64,000 bases of DNA from Mesorhizobium sangaii (GCF_014207355.1 NZ_JACHEF010000001.1:124001-188000); one strand, 5' to 3'. Positions 9,710 to 18,888 are shown, numbered from the stretch's first letter. Notes: generated by a model not told the origin, from the sequence alone. Numbers and translations are program-made.

Positions 9710-10734
9710 TGTTACGCACCGGCCCGCGCAATCTGATCACCGATGTTGCCGGCCTGCGGGTCGGCAACGCTTCCGATGCCAGGCTGAAGTCCGGCGTCAC
9801 GACCATCCTTTGCGACGAGCCAGCGGTTGCCGGCGTCCAGATCCTGGGCGGTGCACCGGGGACCCGCGAGACCGATCTGCTCGAACCGCACAATTCGGTC
9901 GAGGCGGTCCACGCGGTGGTGCTTTCAGGCGGTTCGGCTTTCGGCCTCGATGCGGCATCCGGCGTGCAGGCGGCGCTGCGCGAGCACGGCATCGGGCTCG
10001 AGGTCGGTGGCTTTCGCGTGCCGATCGTGCCGGCGGCGATCCTGTTCGACCTGCGCAATGGTGGCGACAAGGATTGGGGAAGATATCCACCATATCGCGA
10101 CCTCGGCTATGAAGCAGCGCAAGCCGCCACTACCGATTTCCAGCTCGGCACGATCGGCGCTGGCACCGGTGCACTCACCTCCGGTTTGAAGGGCGGCCTC
10201 GGCTCGGCCTCGACGCTGCTCGACAATGGCATCACCATCGGTGCGCTGGCCGCCGTCAATCCGACCGGCTCGGTGACCGTCAGCCGAACCCGTCATTTCT
10301 GGGCAGCACCCTTCGAAATCGGCGACGAATTTGGCGGACTTGGCTACCCTTCACCGATGCCGGACGACGCGAAACGGATCCTGTTGAAATACCGCGACAA
10401 GCATGTCGGCAGGCAGATGGAGACTGGTGGCAACACCACCATCGCCGTTATCGCCACGGACACGGTTCTCACCAAGGCCGCAGCAAAACGACTGGCGATA
10501 GCAGCGCATGACGGGTTCGTGCGCGCCATCTGGCCGACGCACACGCCGGCCGACGGCGACCTGGTGTTTGCGCTGGCGACGGGCGCGAGTGGCGTCGAGC
10601 TTGCGGCCGACGCGGCGATCGACCTTTATGCCGCGGCCGGCGCCACCATGGCACGCGCCATCAGCCGCGGCGTGTTTGCCGCGACGCCTGCCGATGACGA
10701 CCTGTTTCCGGTCTGGTCGTCGCGCTTGGGGTGA
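9709..10734 (+). CDS. P1 family peptidase (DmpA/BapA-like, S58)
   Basis: A protein of 341 residues of the DmpA/OAT-like family, N-terminal-nucleophile aminopeptidases that cleave themselves into two chains. The start has the family pattern NLITDVAGLRVGNASD, followed by VVLSGGSAFGLDAASGV at about 71-87, and the later ETGGNTTIAVIATD segment (about 238-251), the region where the family places its self-cleavage site and nucleophile. I cannot fix the exact nucleophile by eye. The ATG overlaps the stop of the solute-binding protein gene (TGATG), so the two are probably coupled. A role in taking up and hydrolysing short or beta-amino peptides would fit but is inference. Confidence 0.88.
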   Translation: MLRTGPRNLITDVAGLRVGNASDARLKSGVTTILCDEPAVAGVQILGGAPGTRETDLLEPHNSVEAVHAVVLSGGSAFGLDAASGVQAALREHGIGLEVGGFRVPIVPAAILFDLRNGGDKDWGRYPPYRDLGYEAAQAATTDFQLGTIGAGTGALTSGLKGGLGSASTLLDNGITIGALAAVNPTGSVTVSRTRHFWAAPFEIGDEFGGLGYPSPMPDDAKRILLKYRDKHVGRQMETGGNTTIAVIATDTVLTKAAAKRLAIAAHDGFVRAIWPTHTPADGDLVFALATGASGVELAADAAIDLYAAAGATMARAISRGVFAATPADDDLFPVWSSRLG

Positions 10735-10743
10735 AGCAGCCGA

Positions 10744-10998
10744 TCAGACGGGATCGGACTTTTCTTCCTCGAAGGTCACCGCGACATCGGAATTCGCCGA
10801 CAGCCACACCTTCTTGCCATCGACCTCGGCAACCAGAGCCAGGGAAATGTAGTGGTGATGGCCCTTGTGAGCGCCCTCGCCGCTGTCGGCCTTGGTCAGC
10901 TTGATCCGCTTCCCGTCAACCTTGTCGACGGTGCCGACATGCACGCCATCGGCGCCGATGACTTCCATATGCTCACGAATTTTGCTGGTGTCGGTCAT
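10744..10998 (-). CDS. DUF2171 family protein
   Basis: A protein of 84 residues that matches DUF2171: an opening IREHMEVIGADGVHVGTVD, then IKLTKADSG, HHHYISLALV and DGKKVWLS. This is a small beta-rich, PRC-barrel-like domain of unknown function that is common in rhizobia and often linked with stress. The start at 10998 has a GGAGA ribosome-binding site and matches the family start; the open frame extends to 11070 without support. It converges with the P1 peptidase gene, 9 nt apart. Confidence 0.85.
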   Translation of the reverse strand: MTDTSKIREHMEVIGADGVHVGTVDKVDGKRIKLTKADSGEGAHKGHHHYISLALVAEVDGKKVWLSANSDVAVTFEEEKSDPV

Positions 10999-11131
10999 GG
11001 TGGTTCTCCATTGGATCGCCGACAATAACAAATGACCGCCCGATTGGATGCATCGGCTTTCGGACTGCACGACGTTTTGATTCCGTCGTGCTAGGGGATT
11101 GAAACGATCACGGCTGCCGGAGTGAAAACCG

Positions 11132-11857
11132 ATGCGACTGCTCTTCTTGTTTGTCGTTGCGTTGCTTGCTCAATTCGCAGCGTCCATCGCCGCCCATGCC
11201 GGCGATGTTGCCGAGCTTGAAATCCTCGGCTTCACCAAGGACGGCGGCGTCTTCGCCTTCGAGGAATATGGCGTCCAGGACGGCTCGGGATTCCCTTATG
11301 CCAACCGTTATTATATCGACACGAACGACGACAGCTTTCTCAAGGGAACGCCGGTCAGGGTCCGGATCGACGATGAGAATGCCACGCTCGAAGCCGCCCG
11401 CGTCGAGGCCCGGCAGAAAGGCGAAGCGATCGTCAAACAGGCTGAGTTGACGGCGAACAGGGGCATCACCGCGGGCTTCAACCCGGTGACCGAGCTTTCG
11501 GCCGATCCGCACCGGATGGCGGTCAACCCACGCCCGATCTTTTCGCCGGTCGACCAGCCGCTTGAATTCCGGCTCGACGAGATCGGCATGAACAACACCG
11601 AAGGCTGCGAGAGCCAGGGCGAGATCAACGGGTTCCGGCTGCTGCGCATCGGGGCGCAGGATGGCGGCACGACCAAGTTGGTGCACGAGGACAAGTCGAT
11701 CCCCAAGAGCCGCGGGTGTCCGAACGGCTACCGGATCGGCGCGGTGCAGACGTTTTCAATGGACAGTCTCAGCGGTTACGCCGTGCTGATCAGCGTGCGC
11801 CAATACGGCTTCGAGGGGCCGAACTTTCGCTGGATCGCAGTGACCGGCCGCCTGTGA
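11132..11857 (+). CDS. Secreted DUF2259 protein
   Basis: A protein of 241 residues with a Sec signal peptide (residues 1 to about 23, AAHAGDV) and the pattern of DUF2259, predicted secreted proteins of alphaproteobacteria. It has an ELEILGFTKDGGVFAFEEYGVQDGSG opening, and its C-terminal half has the repeated VLISVRQYGFEGPNFRWIAVTG strand. It is probably periplasmic. No function is known. The stop overlaps the GTG start of the membrane-protein gene that follows. Confidence 0.85.
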   Translation: MRLLFLFVVALLAQFAASIAAHAGDVAELEILGFTKDGGVFAFEEYGVQDGSGFPYANRYYIDTNDDSFLKGTPVRVRIDDENATLEAARVEARQKGEAIVKQAELTANRGITAGFNPVTELSADPHRMAVNPRPIFSPVDQPLEFRLDEIGMNNTEGCESQGEINGFRLLRIGAQDGGTTKLVHEDKSIPKSRGCPNGYRIGAVQTFSMDSLSGYAVLISVRQYGFEGPNFRWIAVTGRL

Positions 11858-12378
11858 CCTTGCTTGTTCAATCCGCTGGGCGCAATCGTGCCCTGAGCCG
11901 CCTTCGCCGCGCCATACCGGCGCCGCGTACAGCGCTTTTCGGCGCCTTGTTGTGGGCCTTGGCGATGGGCGCCAGCGCGCTCGTCACCCTGCTGTTGGAT
12001 GACTGGGAAACGCCGGAAAAAATCGGCACCGTGTCGCTGCTCTATGCCTGCGGCGGAGCACTTGCCTTTCCGCTTGGCCTGTACGCGGCGCGGTTGGTCT
12101 CGCTTGGAAGGCGCTGGGAGGTTGCGTTCGCGGCGGCGTTCGTGTGCCTGCTCGGCGCGACCATCGGCCTGACCGGCGGGCTGTACGCCTTGCAATACCG
12201 CTCCTACTATGCCGAGTGGCACGCACCGGCTTTCACCCGCAACTGGGCCATCCAGTTCGTCTTCACGATCTTGATTGCGCTTTACCAGTTCGCAGTGCTG
12301 GGCATCCGGCACTATTTTCCGCTCGGTTTCGCCGCCTTGTTTGCCGCGAGCGTCTGGTTTGCGCGGCAGCGGCGTTGA
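11854..12378 (+). CDS. Membrane protein with about four transmembrane segments
   Basis: A protein of 174 residues with four strongly hydrophobic stretches, at roughly residues 30-50, 60-80, 93-115 and 132-165, so it is an inner-membrane protein. I do not recognise a family. I chose the GTG at 11854 because it overlaps the stop of the DUF2259 gene (GTGA), giving translational coupling; the open frame further upstream only shadows that gene. The pairing suggests a common role, but the sequence does not show which. Confidence 0.7.
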   Translation: MTLLVQSAGRNRALSRLRRAIPAPRTALFGALLWALAMGASALVTLLLDDWETPEKIGTVSLLYACGGALAFPLGLYAARLVSLGRRWEVAFAAAFVCLLGATIGLTGGLYALQYRSYYAEWHAPAFTRNWAIQFVFTILIALYQFAVLGIRHYFPLGFAALFAASVWFARQRR

Positions 12379-12438
12379 GCATTTTGCCCACCTCTGTTAG
12401 GACGCGGGCAAAACTCCTCGACAAATCAGGACTGACCG

Positions 12439-13746
12439 ATGATCCCTCGTTATTCCCGGCCGGAAATGGTCGCCATCTGGTCGCCCGAAACCCGGTTCCG
12501 CATCTGGTTCGAGATCGAAGCTTATGCGTGCGATGCGCTGGCCGAACTCGGCGTTATCCCCAAGGAAGCGGCAAAAACCATCTGGGAAAAGGGCAGCGCG
12601 GCAAAATTCAACGTGGAGGCGATCGACGAGATCGAGCGCGTCACCAAGCATGACGTTATCGCCTTCCTCACCCATCTTGCCGAATTCGTCGGGCCCGACG
12701 CCCGCTTCATCCACCAGGGCATGACCTCATCGGACGTTCTCGACACCTGCTTTGCCGTGCAGCTTACCCGGGCCAGCGACATCCTGCTCGCTGACATCGA
12801 CGGCCTGCTTGCGGCACTCAAGCGCCGTGCCTTCGAGCACAAGGACACCGTCACCATCGGCCGCAGCCATGGCATCCATGCCGAGCCGACGACCTTCGGC
12901 ATCAAGCTGGCGCAGGCCTATGCCGAGTTCTCGCGCTGCCGCGAGCGGCTGGTGCATGCGCGAGAAGACATCGCCACCTGCGCCATTTCGGGCGCGGTCG
13001 GCACATTTGCCAACATCGAACCCTATGTCGAGGAACATGTGGCGGCAAAGCTCGGGCTGAAGCCGGAACCGGTGTCGACGCAGGTGATCCCGCGCGACCG
13101 CCACGCCATGTTTTTCGCCACGCTCGGCGTCATCGCCTCGTCGATCGAGCGGCTGTCGATCGAGATCCGGCATCTGCAGCGCACCGAAGTGCTGGAAGCG
13201 GAAGAGTATTTCTCGCCGGGCCAAAAAGGCTCGTCGGCGATGCCGCACAAGCGCAATCCTGTGCTGACCGAAAACCTCACCGGCCTTGCCCGTATGGTGC
13301 GGTCCATGGCGCTGCCGGCGATGGAGAATGTGGCGCTCTGGCACGAGCGCGATATTTCGCACTCCTCGGTCGAGCGCATGATCGGTCCGGACGCCACGGT
13401 GACGCTGGATTTCGCGCTGTCACGGCTGACCAGCGTCGTCGACAAGCTGCTCGTCTATCCCGACAACATGCTGAAGAACATGAACAAGTTCCGCGGCCTC
13501 GTGCATTCGCAGCGCGTCATGCTGGCGCTGACGCAGGCCGGCCTGTCGCGAGAAGACTCCTACCGGCTGGTGCAGCGCAACGCCATGAAGGTGTGGGAAC
13601 AAGGTGCTGATTTTCTTGAGGAATTGTTGGCCGACAAGGAAGTCACCGCCGCCTTGCCGGAAGCCGAAATCCGCGAGAAATTCGACCTCGGCTATCACAC
13701 CAAGCATGTCGACACGATCTTCAAGCGGGTGTTCGGGGAAGCCTGA
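12439..13746 (+). CDS. purB: Adenylosuccinate lyase
   Basis: A protein of 435 residues, normal for bacterial PurB. It catalyses two steps of purine synthesis: SAICAR to AICAR plus fumarate, and adenylosuccinate to AMP plus fumarate. The fumarase-superfamily signature GSSAMPHKRNP is at residues 264-274. The family's TSSDVLDTC motif follows FIHQGM near residue 95, and TIGRSHGIHAEPTTFG carries the catalytic His. It is monocistronic as far as can be seen. The leader contains an inverted repeat (12382-12389 with 12416-12423). Other purine genes follow 3-12 kb downstream. Confidence 0.97.
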   Translation: MIPRYSRPEMVAIWSPETRFRIWFEIEAYACDALAELGVIPKEAAKTIWEKGSAAKFNVEAIDEIERVTKHDVIAFLTHLAEFVGPDARFIHQGMTSSDVLDTCFAVQLTRASDILLADIDGLLAALKRRAFEHKDTVTIGRSHGIHAEPTTFGIKLAQAYAEFSRCRERLVHAREDIATCAISGAVGTFANIEPYVEEHVAAKLGLKPEPVSTQVIPRDRHAMFFATLGVIASSIERLSIEIRHLQRTEVLEAEEYFSPGQKGSSAMPHKRNPVLTENLTGLARMVRSMALPAMENVALWHERDISHSSVERMIGPDATVTLDFALSRLTSVVDKLLVYPDNMLKNMNKFRGLVHSQRVMLALTQAGLSREDSYRLVQRNAMKVWEQGADFLEELLADKEVTAALPEAEIREKFDLGYHTKHVDTIFKRVFGEA

Positions 13747-13790
13747 GGCGAGCTTTCCTTCTCCGCAGAAAGATGCTCTCCAAATAGCAA

Positions 13791-14603
13791 TCAGGCCTTG
13801 CCGGGAACGGTGTTGATCACAGTCCCCCATGGGTCTTCGCGGGTTACCGGGCTGGCTACATTGTCCGAACGCATCTCGACCCAGGACAGGCCCGACCGGC
13901 TCGGATCGCGGCGGCCGGCGCCGGGGCTGCGCCAGGCATTGGCGCCGATGTGGTGGTGATAGCCGCCCGACGACAGGAACACCGCCTGGCCGCCATATTT
14001 CGCCACCGTGTCGAAGCCGAATTCCTGGTTCCACCAGGCTTCGGCGTCTTCCGGCCTGCCGACGCGCAGGTGGACATGGCCGACAATGCTGTTTTCCGGC
14101 GCGCCCTGCCAACCGGCGTCACCCGCCGGTACCTCGGCAACGATAGACGGAATGTTCAGCCGTTCGGTCGCCATGGCAATCTTGTCGCCATTCCACTTCC
14201 AGTCGTGCGGACGGCGGTCGGCGTAGATCTCGATGCCGTTGCCTTCGGGATCGGTCATGTAGAGCGCTTCGCTGACCAGATGGTCGGAAGCTCCCTCGAT
14301 GGCAATCTTGTCGGCGATGGCATGGTTGATCCAGCGGCCGAGATCGGCGCGGCTGGGCAACAGGAAAGCGGTGTGGAACAGGCCCGCACTTTGCGGGTCG
14401 TCCGGCTTTGCCGCCGCATCCGCCTCGATGACCAGCAACGGACGGTTGCCGGCCCCGAGCGTGATCGCGCCATCGGCGCGGCTCAGTTCCTGCAGGCCGA
14501 CGACGCTGCGATAATAGGCGGCAAGACTTTCGGCGTCGCGCGCCTTCAGCCCGACGCGGGCAACGCTGACGGGTGTCGTGGCGGCAAAAGGCAATTCGCT
14601 CAT
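13791..14603 (-). CDS. VOC family (CatE-like) dioxygenase-type protein
   Basis: A protein of 270 residues with two vicinal-oxygen-chelate modules, arranged as in Bacillus CatE-type catechol 2,3-dioxygenases. The first covers residues about 15-130 (VARVGLKARDAESLAAYYRSVVGLQEL, then LFHTAFLLPSR). The second covers about 165-265 (VGHVHLRVGRPEDAEAWWNQEFGF, then GGYHHHIGANAW). The His and Glu ligands expected for a metal site (VGHVHLRV, GYHHHIG, GIEIYADR) are present. Substrate unknown. I chose the start that gives MSELPF; the longer open frame upstream is unlike the family. Confidence 0.85.
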   Translation of the reverse strand: MSELPFAATTPVSVARVGLKARDAESLAAYYRSVVGLQELSRADGAITLGAGNRPLLVIEADAAAKPDDPQSAGLFHTAFLLPSRADLGRWINHAIADKIAIEGASDHLVSEALYMTDPEGNGIEIYADRRPHDWKWNGDKIAMATERLNIPSIVAEVPAGDAGWQGAPENSIVGHVHLRVGRPEDAEAWWNQEFGFDTVAKYGGQAVFLSSGGYHHHIGANAWRSPGAGRRDPSRSGLSWVEMRSDNVASPVTREDPWGTVINTVPGKA

Positions 14604-14800
14604 CAAATTCTCCGCTTGGCCGGCCTGCCGTGAAACTTCCAAGACAAGGAGTCCCGCGCCGCCAATCATTGTAAGCCGTGCATGGGAGCCCGCACACGGC
14701 TGTTTCTTTTTCCTGATGACAAATCGTCCATCGGCATCGTTCACACAAGACTTGAAGAAGCGAACATCGTGTTCACTATTTGTGATCAAGGGCGCGATTC

Positions 14801-15397
14801 ATGGCCGTTGCACGAAGCGACGCCGCTCGCTATTTCAGCGCCATGAAGGTCAAGGAAGCAGATATTCTCATCGTGCCGGGCTACACCAATTCCGGCCCGG
14901 ACCATTGGCAGAGCCGCTGGCAGTCGAAGCTGTCGACGGCGCGGCGCGTCGAGCAGGCGGAGTGGTCCAAACCGGTGCGCGAGGACTGGACGGCGAGCGT
15001 GGCCAAGGCGGTCAACGAGGCCGAGCGACCAGTCGTCATCGTCGCGCATTCACTGGGTGTGGCGGCGGCAGTGCAGGCCATGCCGCAGTTCCAGAGGCCG
15101 GTCGCAGGCGCCTTCTTCGTGGCGCCGCCCGATGTCGCCAACCCCGGGATCAAGCCCCGGCACCTGATGACCTTCGGTCCTTATCCGCGCGAGCCGCTAC
15201 CCTTTCCTTCGATCGTGATCGCCAGCCGCAACGACCCGTTCTGCGCCTTCGATGTCGCCGAGGACATCGCCGGCGCCTGGGGTTCGTTGTTCATCGACGC
15301 CGGCGAGACCGGTCACCTCAACGCGGATTCGGGCTTTGGTCCGTGGCCCGAGGGCTCGATGACCTTCGCCAAGTTCCTGACGGATCTGAAACCCTGA
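14801..15397 (+). CDS. RBBP9/YdeN-type serine hydrolase
   Basis: A protein of 198 residues of the RBBP9/YdeN alpha/beta-hydrolase family. Typical marks are ADILIVPGYTNSGPDHWQS at the start, the nucleophile elbow AHSLGV, the acid in ASRNDPFC, and the catalytic His in GETGHLNADSGFG. The family normally starts near the internal ATG at 14843 (184 residues), but the ATG at 14801 has the better AAGGG ribosome-binding site, so the exact start is uncertain. The function of bacterial members is mostly unknown. Confidence 0.88.
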   Translation: MAVARSDAARYFSAMKVKEADILIVPGYTNSGPDHWQSRWQSKLSTARRVEQAEWSKPVREDWTASVAKAVNEAERPVVIVAHSLGVAAAVQAMPQFQRPVAGAFFVAPPDVANPGIKPRHLMTFGPYPREPLPFPSIVIASRNDPFCAFDVAEDIAGAWGSLFIDAGETGHLNADSGFGPWPEGSMTFAKFLTDLKP

Positions 15398-15403
15398 GCT
15401 TGC

Positions 15404-16177
15404 TCAGGCGCCGATCGAATCCCTGACGCTCTTCAACAGGGTTTTTGCGCCGAGCCCGATCAGCGCGTGCTCCGAGCCCATGGCCAGCAGCCGGTAGCCC
15501 ATCGAGACGACGCGACCGGCAATTGCCGGCTCGACAACATAGATCGCCGCATGTTTTCCCGCCTTGCGGGTGCGCTCGGCGACCGACGCCACCGTTTCCA
15601 TCATGCTTTCCAGCGTCGAATTGATGGTCGCGCCGTTGCTCCAGGCGATCGAGAAATCCGACGGGCCGAGGAAGATGCCGTCGATGCCCGGTGTGTCGAG
15701 GATGCCGTCGAGTGCATCGAGGGCAGCACGCGTCTCGACCATGGCGAAGGCCATGGTGCGCTGATTGGTGTCGCGCAGCCATTCAGCCTGGTCGCCCTTG
15801 CCATGGCGCGGAAAAGCATATGTCGGGCCCCATGAGCGCTCACCAAGCGGCGGGTATTTCATGGCGGCGGCAAACAGTTTTGCATCGGCCACCGAGTTTA
15901 CCATCGGCGCGATGACAGCCTCGGCGCCGAAGTCGAGCGCGCGGCTTGCCATGTCGAAGCGGCCGACCGGAATGCGCACCAGCGCAGGCTTGTTTGCGGC
16001 GAGCACCGGCACCAGACCGCGCAGCACGCTGTCCTCATGATGGCCGCCATGCTGCATGTCGAGGGTGACGGCATCGAAGCCCTGCTTGGCGACGATCTCG
16101 ACAGTCAGCGCATCCGGCACGCCGGACCATGCGGTGAACAGCGTTTCATCGGCTGCAAGGCGGGACTTAAGGGACAT
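15404..16177 (-). CDS. HpcH/HpaI family aldolase
   Basis: A protein of 257 residues of the HpcH/HpaI class II aldolase family, metal-dependent enzymes that split or join pyruvate or similar oxo-acids and aldehydes. Visible motifs are LDMQHGGHHEDSV near residue 40 (catalytic His region), LVRIPVGRF, GAEAVIAPMVNS, MVETRAALDALDGI (metal-binding Glu) and GIDGIFLGPSDFSIA (metal-binding Asp). Size and order fit 4-hydroxy-2-oxoheptanedioate or related aldolases. No aromatic-acid pathway genes are adjacent, so the substrate is open. It converges with the hydrolase gene at 14801. Confidence 0.92.
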   Translation of the reverse strand: MSLKSRLAADETLFTAWSGVPDALTVEIVAKQGFDAVTLDMQHGGHHEDSVLRGLVPVLAANKPALVRIPVGRFDMASRALDFGAEAVIAPMVNSVADAKLFAAAMKYPPLGERSWGPTYAFPRHGKGDQAEWLRDTNQRTMAFAMVETRAALDALDGILDTPGIDGIFLGPSDFSIAWSNGATINSTLESMMETVASVAERTRKAGKHAAIYVVEPAIAGRVVSMGYRLLAMGSEHALIGLGAKTLLKSVRDSIGA

Positions 16178-16232
16178 CTACGCTTTCCTCGTTAAGGATC
16201 GCAGTTTCAGCCGGAAACCGCTGCAAGGCAAA

Positions 16233-16260
16233 GAAAAACCGCCCGGATAGGTCGGGCGGT
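16233..16260 (-). terminator. Rho-independent terminator of the zeta-subunit gene
   Basis: An 8-bp perfect stem (ACCGCCCG with CGGGCGGT) and a 7-nt loop are followed, on the minus strand, by a run of five T. It lies 25 nt after the stop of the minus-strand gene at 16285. Confidence 0.85.
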
Positions 16261-16284
16261 CGATTGGTCCAGCGCGTGGTCGGA

Positions 16285-16605
16285 TCAGGTGTTCTTGATC
16301 TCCTCGATGGCCTGCGCCATCAGCTCGTCCATGGTGCGGCGGATCTGGTGGTCCGACTGGTCGACACCGGCGTCGTCGAAATCCTTGCGGATCTTGCGGA
16401 ACACGTCGTGATCGCCGGCTTCCTCGATGTCCGCAACCACCACTTGCTTGGCATAGGCGTCGGCATCGGCGCCCGACTTTCCAAGCTTTTCGGCAGCCCA
16501 CAGGCCGAGCGCCTTGTTGCGGCGCGCCGAGGCCTTGAACCGAAGTTCTTCGTCGAATACGAACTTGCGTTCAAAGCCCTCTTCGCGATCCTTCATGCTG
16601 CTCAT
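16285..16605 (-). CDS. F1Fo-ATPase inhibitor zeta subunit (DUF1476)
   Basis: A protein of 106 residues that matches DUF1476 closely along its whole length: the start MKDREEGFERKFVFDEELRF, then KASARRNKALGLWAAEKLG, and a four-helix remainder with VVVADIEEAGDHDVFRKI. In Paracoccus denitrificans this family is the zeta subunit, which blocks ATP hydrolysis by the F1 motor. Whether the rhizobial protein inhibits as strongly is not settled. The start at 16605 gives the family N terminus. It is single-gene, with its own terminator, and divergent from purC. Confidence 0.88.
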   Translation of the reverse strand: MSSMKDREEGFERKFVFDEELRFKASARRNKALGLWAAEKLGKSGADADAYAKQVVVADIEEAGDHDVFRKIRKDFDDAGVDQSDHQIRRTMDELMAQAIEEIKNT

Positions 16606-16880
16606 GGCATCCCTCCGATGGAAATCGATTCGCTGGTGATGACGTATATGTGTTGGGGAAGCACAAACCAAAAGGTCGCGAGCCGGTCAATACGCTTCGT
16701 TGCATGCTGCGCTGCGGCATTTCAGTCCCGAAAGCGGTTGATTGGAAGGATTTGCCGATTGAGCAAATGATGTGATTGGGATAGACCCGGCATTGAACCC
16801 TACCGTAGCCGCACTATTTCAGGCAGACGGACAGGAAATGGTCGATTGCCGCCTGTCCGGAACCCCAGAGAAAAAATCAG

Positions 16881-17675
16881 ATGAAAAATCGCCGCCGCAT
16901 TTATGAAGGCAAGGCCAAGATCCTCTATGAGGGACCCGAGCCGGGTACGCTCATCCAGTTCTTCAAGGACGACGCAACCGCGTTCAACAAGAAGAAACAT
17001 GAAGTCGTCGATGGCAAGGGCGTGCTCAACAACCGCATTTCCGAGCACATCTTCAACCATCTCAACCGCATGGGCATCCCGACCCACTTCATCCGCCGGC
17101 TCAACATGCGCGAGCAGCTGATCAAGGAAGTCGAGATCATTCCACTCGAAGTGGTTGTGCGCAATGTCGCCGCCGGTTCGCTGTCCAAGCGCCTCGGCAT
17201 CGAGGAAGGCACCGTCTTGCCGCGCTCGATCATTGAATTCTATTACAAGGCCGACGCGCTTGACGATCCGATGGTGTCGGAAGAGCACATCACGGCGTTC
17301 GGCTGGGCGAGCCCGCAGGAAATCGACGACGTCATGGCACTCGCCATCCGCGTCAACGACTTCCTCTCCGGCCTGTTCATGGGTGTCGGCATCCAGCTCG
17401 TCGATTTCAAGATCGAATGCGGCCGCCTGTTCGAAGGCGACATGATGCGCATCGTCGTCGCCGACGAGATTTCGCCGGATTCCTGCCGTCTGTGGGACGT
17501 GGCGACGCACGACAAGCTCGACAAGGACCGGTTCCGCCGCGACATGGGCGGCCTCGTCGAAGCCTATCAGGAAGTTGCCCGCCGCCTCGGCATCATGAAC
17601 GAGAACGAGCCGCCGCGCCCGACTGGCCCGGTGCTTGTCGCCTCGACCGAAGGCGTCAAAGGTAAGCCGCACTGA
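16881..17675 (+). CDS. purC: Phosphoribosylaminoimidazole-succinocarboxamide synthase
   Basis: A protein of 264 residues. It joins CAIR and aspartate with ATP to make SAICAR in purine synthesis. Visible SAICAR-synthetase motifs are [12 protein letters not shown] at the N terminus (ATP-grasp loop), [35 protein letters not shown], and the signature [10 protein letters not shown] followed by [15 protein letters not shown]. The length is normal for the class with a short C-terminal extension. It begins the run purC, purS, small frameshifted gene, purQ; purS follows after 43 nt. Confidence 0.97.
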   Translation: MKNRRRIYEGKAKILYEGPEPGTLIQFFKDDATAFNKKKHEVVDGKGVLNNRISEHIFNHLNRMGIPTHFIRRLNMREQLIKEVEIIPLEVVVRNVAAGSLSKRLGIEEGTVLPRSIIEFYYKADALDDPMVSEEHITAFGWASPQEIDDVMALAIRVNDFLSGLFMGVGIQLVDFKIECGRLFEGDMMRIVVADEISPDSCRLWDVATHDKLDKDRFRRDMGGLVEAYQEVARRLGIMNENEPPRPTGPVLVASTEGVKGKPH

Positions 17676-17718
17676 TAGCGGCTTGCACCCCGATATTGAG
17701 AACAGGAGCATGTCCAGC

Positions 17719-17961
17719 GTGATCAAGGCCCGCATTACCGTCACCCTCAAGAACGGCGTGCTCGACCCGCAAGGCAAGGCAATCGAACACGCCCTGTCCG
17801 GACTGGGTTTCGGCGGCGTCGGCGCGGTGCGGCAGGGCAAGGTGTTCGACGTCGAGCTTTCCGAGACCGACAAGGCCAAGGCCGAAGCCGACCTGAAGTC
17901 CATGTGCGACAAGCTGTTGGCGAATACGGTGATTGAGAACTATAGTGTGACACTTACCTGA
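17719..17961 (+). CDS. purS: FGAM synthase subunit PurS
   Basis: A protein of 80 residues, the normal PurS size, with the family pattern MIKARITVTLKNGVLDPQGKAI at the N terminus and GFGGVGAVRQGKVF in the middle. PurS bridges PurL and PurQ and helps pass ammonia between them in formylglycinamidine ribonucleotide synthesis. I chose the GTG at 17719 because the AGGAG site ends 10 nt before it. The ATG at 17710 is only one base from that site and would add three residues. Confidence 0.92.
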   Translation: MIKARITVTLKNGVLDPQGKAIEHALSGLGFGGVGAVRQGKVFDVELSETDKAKAEADLKSMCDKLLANTVIENYSVTLT

Positions 17962-17979
17962 GGTTGTGTCGGAGGCACT

Positions 17980-18223
17980 ATGTCGGAAGTCATGTTCGAG
18001 CTTCTGAAGTGCGTGCATCACGAAATCGGTGAGCTTCGTCAGGATGTTTCCGAGACGAAAACGGGAATTGAATGTAATGCGAGGTCACATGGTGGCAACG
18101 CAAAGTGATATCCACAATGTCTATGGCATTTTAACCCGACAAGACGAGCGTCTTGAACGCATAGACAGACGTCTCGACCTGCGTGAACTTGCCGAACCCC
18201 AGAGGCCTTACGAACCAAAATGA
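17980..18223 (+). pseudogene. Frameshifted small gene between purS and purQ
   Basis: A reading frame opens at the ATG 17980, with GGAGG upstream, and runs in one frame to a stop at 18106-18108 (42 residues). The continuation of what looks like the same protein lies in the next frame and runs to a TGA at 18221-18223 that overlaps the purQ start. Removing one A from the run at 18058-18061 joins them into an 80-residue, helical, charged protein (MSEVMFELLKCVHHEIGELR to [16 protein letters not shown]). I recall proteins of this kind at this position in other rhizobia; their function is unknown. It may be a real mutation, a sequencing error, or a frameshift site. Confidence 0.7.
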
Positions 18224-18888
18224 AATCCGCCGTCGTCCTTCTACCTGGCCTCAACCGCGACCGTGACATGATCGCGGCGCTGACCAAGATTTCGGGAAAA
18301 CCGCCGGTCACCGTCTGGCAGACCGACACCGAAATCCCCGATGTCGACCTGATCGCCATTCCCGGCGGTTTTTCCTTCGGCGACTATCTGCGCTGCGGCG
18401 CGATTGCCGCGCGCATGCCGGTGATGCGGGCGGTTGCCGAACAGGCCGCCAAGGGCGTCATGGTCATCGGCGTCTGCAACGGCTTCCAGATCCTTGTCGA
18501 GGCCGGGCTGCTGCCGGGGGCGCTGATGCGCAACACGTCGCTGAAATTCGTCTGCCGGCAGGTGAAGCTGCAGATCACCAACGCCAACACCATGTTCACC
18601 CGTCGCTACCAGCCGGGCCAGATCATCCGCACGCCGGTGGCGCATCATGACGGCAACTATTTTGCCGACGCCGACACACTTGCCCGCCTCGAGGGTGAAG
18701 GCCAGGTGGTGTTCCGCTATGCCGAAGGTACCAACCCCAACGGCTCGATCAACGACATTGCCGGCATCATCAACGAACGCGGCAATGTGCTCGGCTTGAT
18801 GCCGCACCCGGAAAACCTGATCGAAGCAGCCCATGGCGGCAGCGACGGCCGGGCGCTGTTCGAGGGCGCGCTTGGCATTGCTGCCTGA
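18220..18888 (+). CDS. purQ: FGAM synthase glutaminase subunit PurQ
   Basis: A protein of 222 residues, a class I glutamine amidotransferase. The catalytic triad is visible: Cys86 in GVCNGFQ, and His196 and Glu198 in MPHPENL. It releases ammonia from glutamine for PurL, with PurS as the linker. The start codon overlaps the stop of the broken small gene upstream (ATGA), so its translation may have been coupled to that gene. purL is not adjacent but 3.8 kb downstream on the same strand. Confidence 0.97.
   Translation: MKSAVVLLPGLNRDRDMIAALTKISGKPPVTVWQTDTEIPDVDLIAIPGGFSFGDYLRCGAIAARMPVMRAVAEQAAKGVMVIGVCNGFQILVEAGLLPGALMRNTSLKFVCRQVKLQITNANTMFTRRYQPGQIIRTPVAHHDGNYFADADTLARLEGEGQVVFRYAEGTNPNGSINDIAGIINERGNVLGLMPHPENLIEAAHGGSDGRALFEGALGIAA

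Noticed and set aside
12382..12423. Inverted repeat TTTTGCCC/GGGCAAAA in the purB leader as a riboswitch or terminator
   Set aside because: The loop is 26 nt and no T-run or known purine-riboswitch core follows, so a simple spaced repeat is all that can be said.
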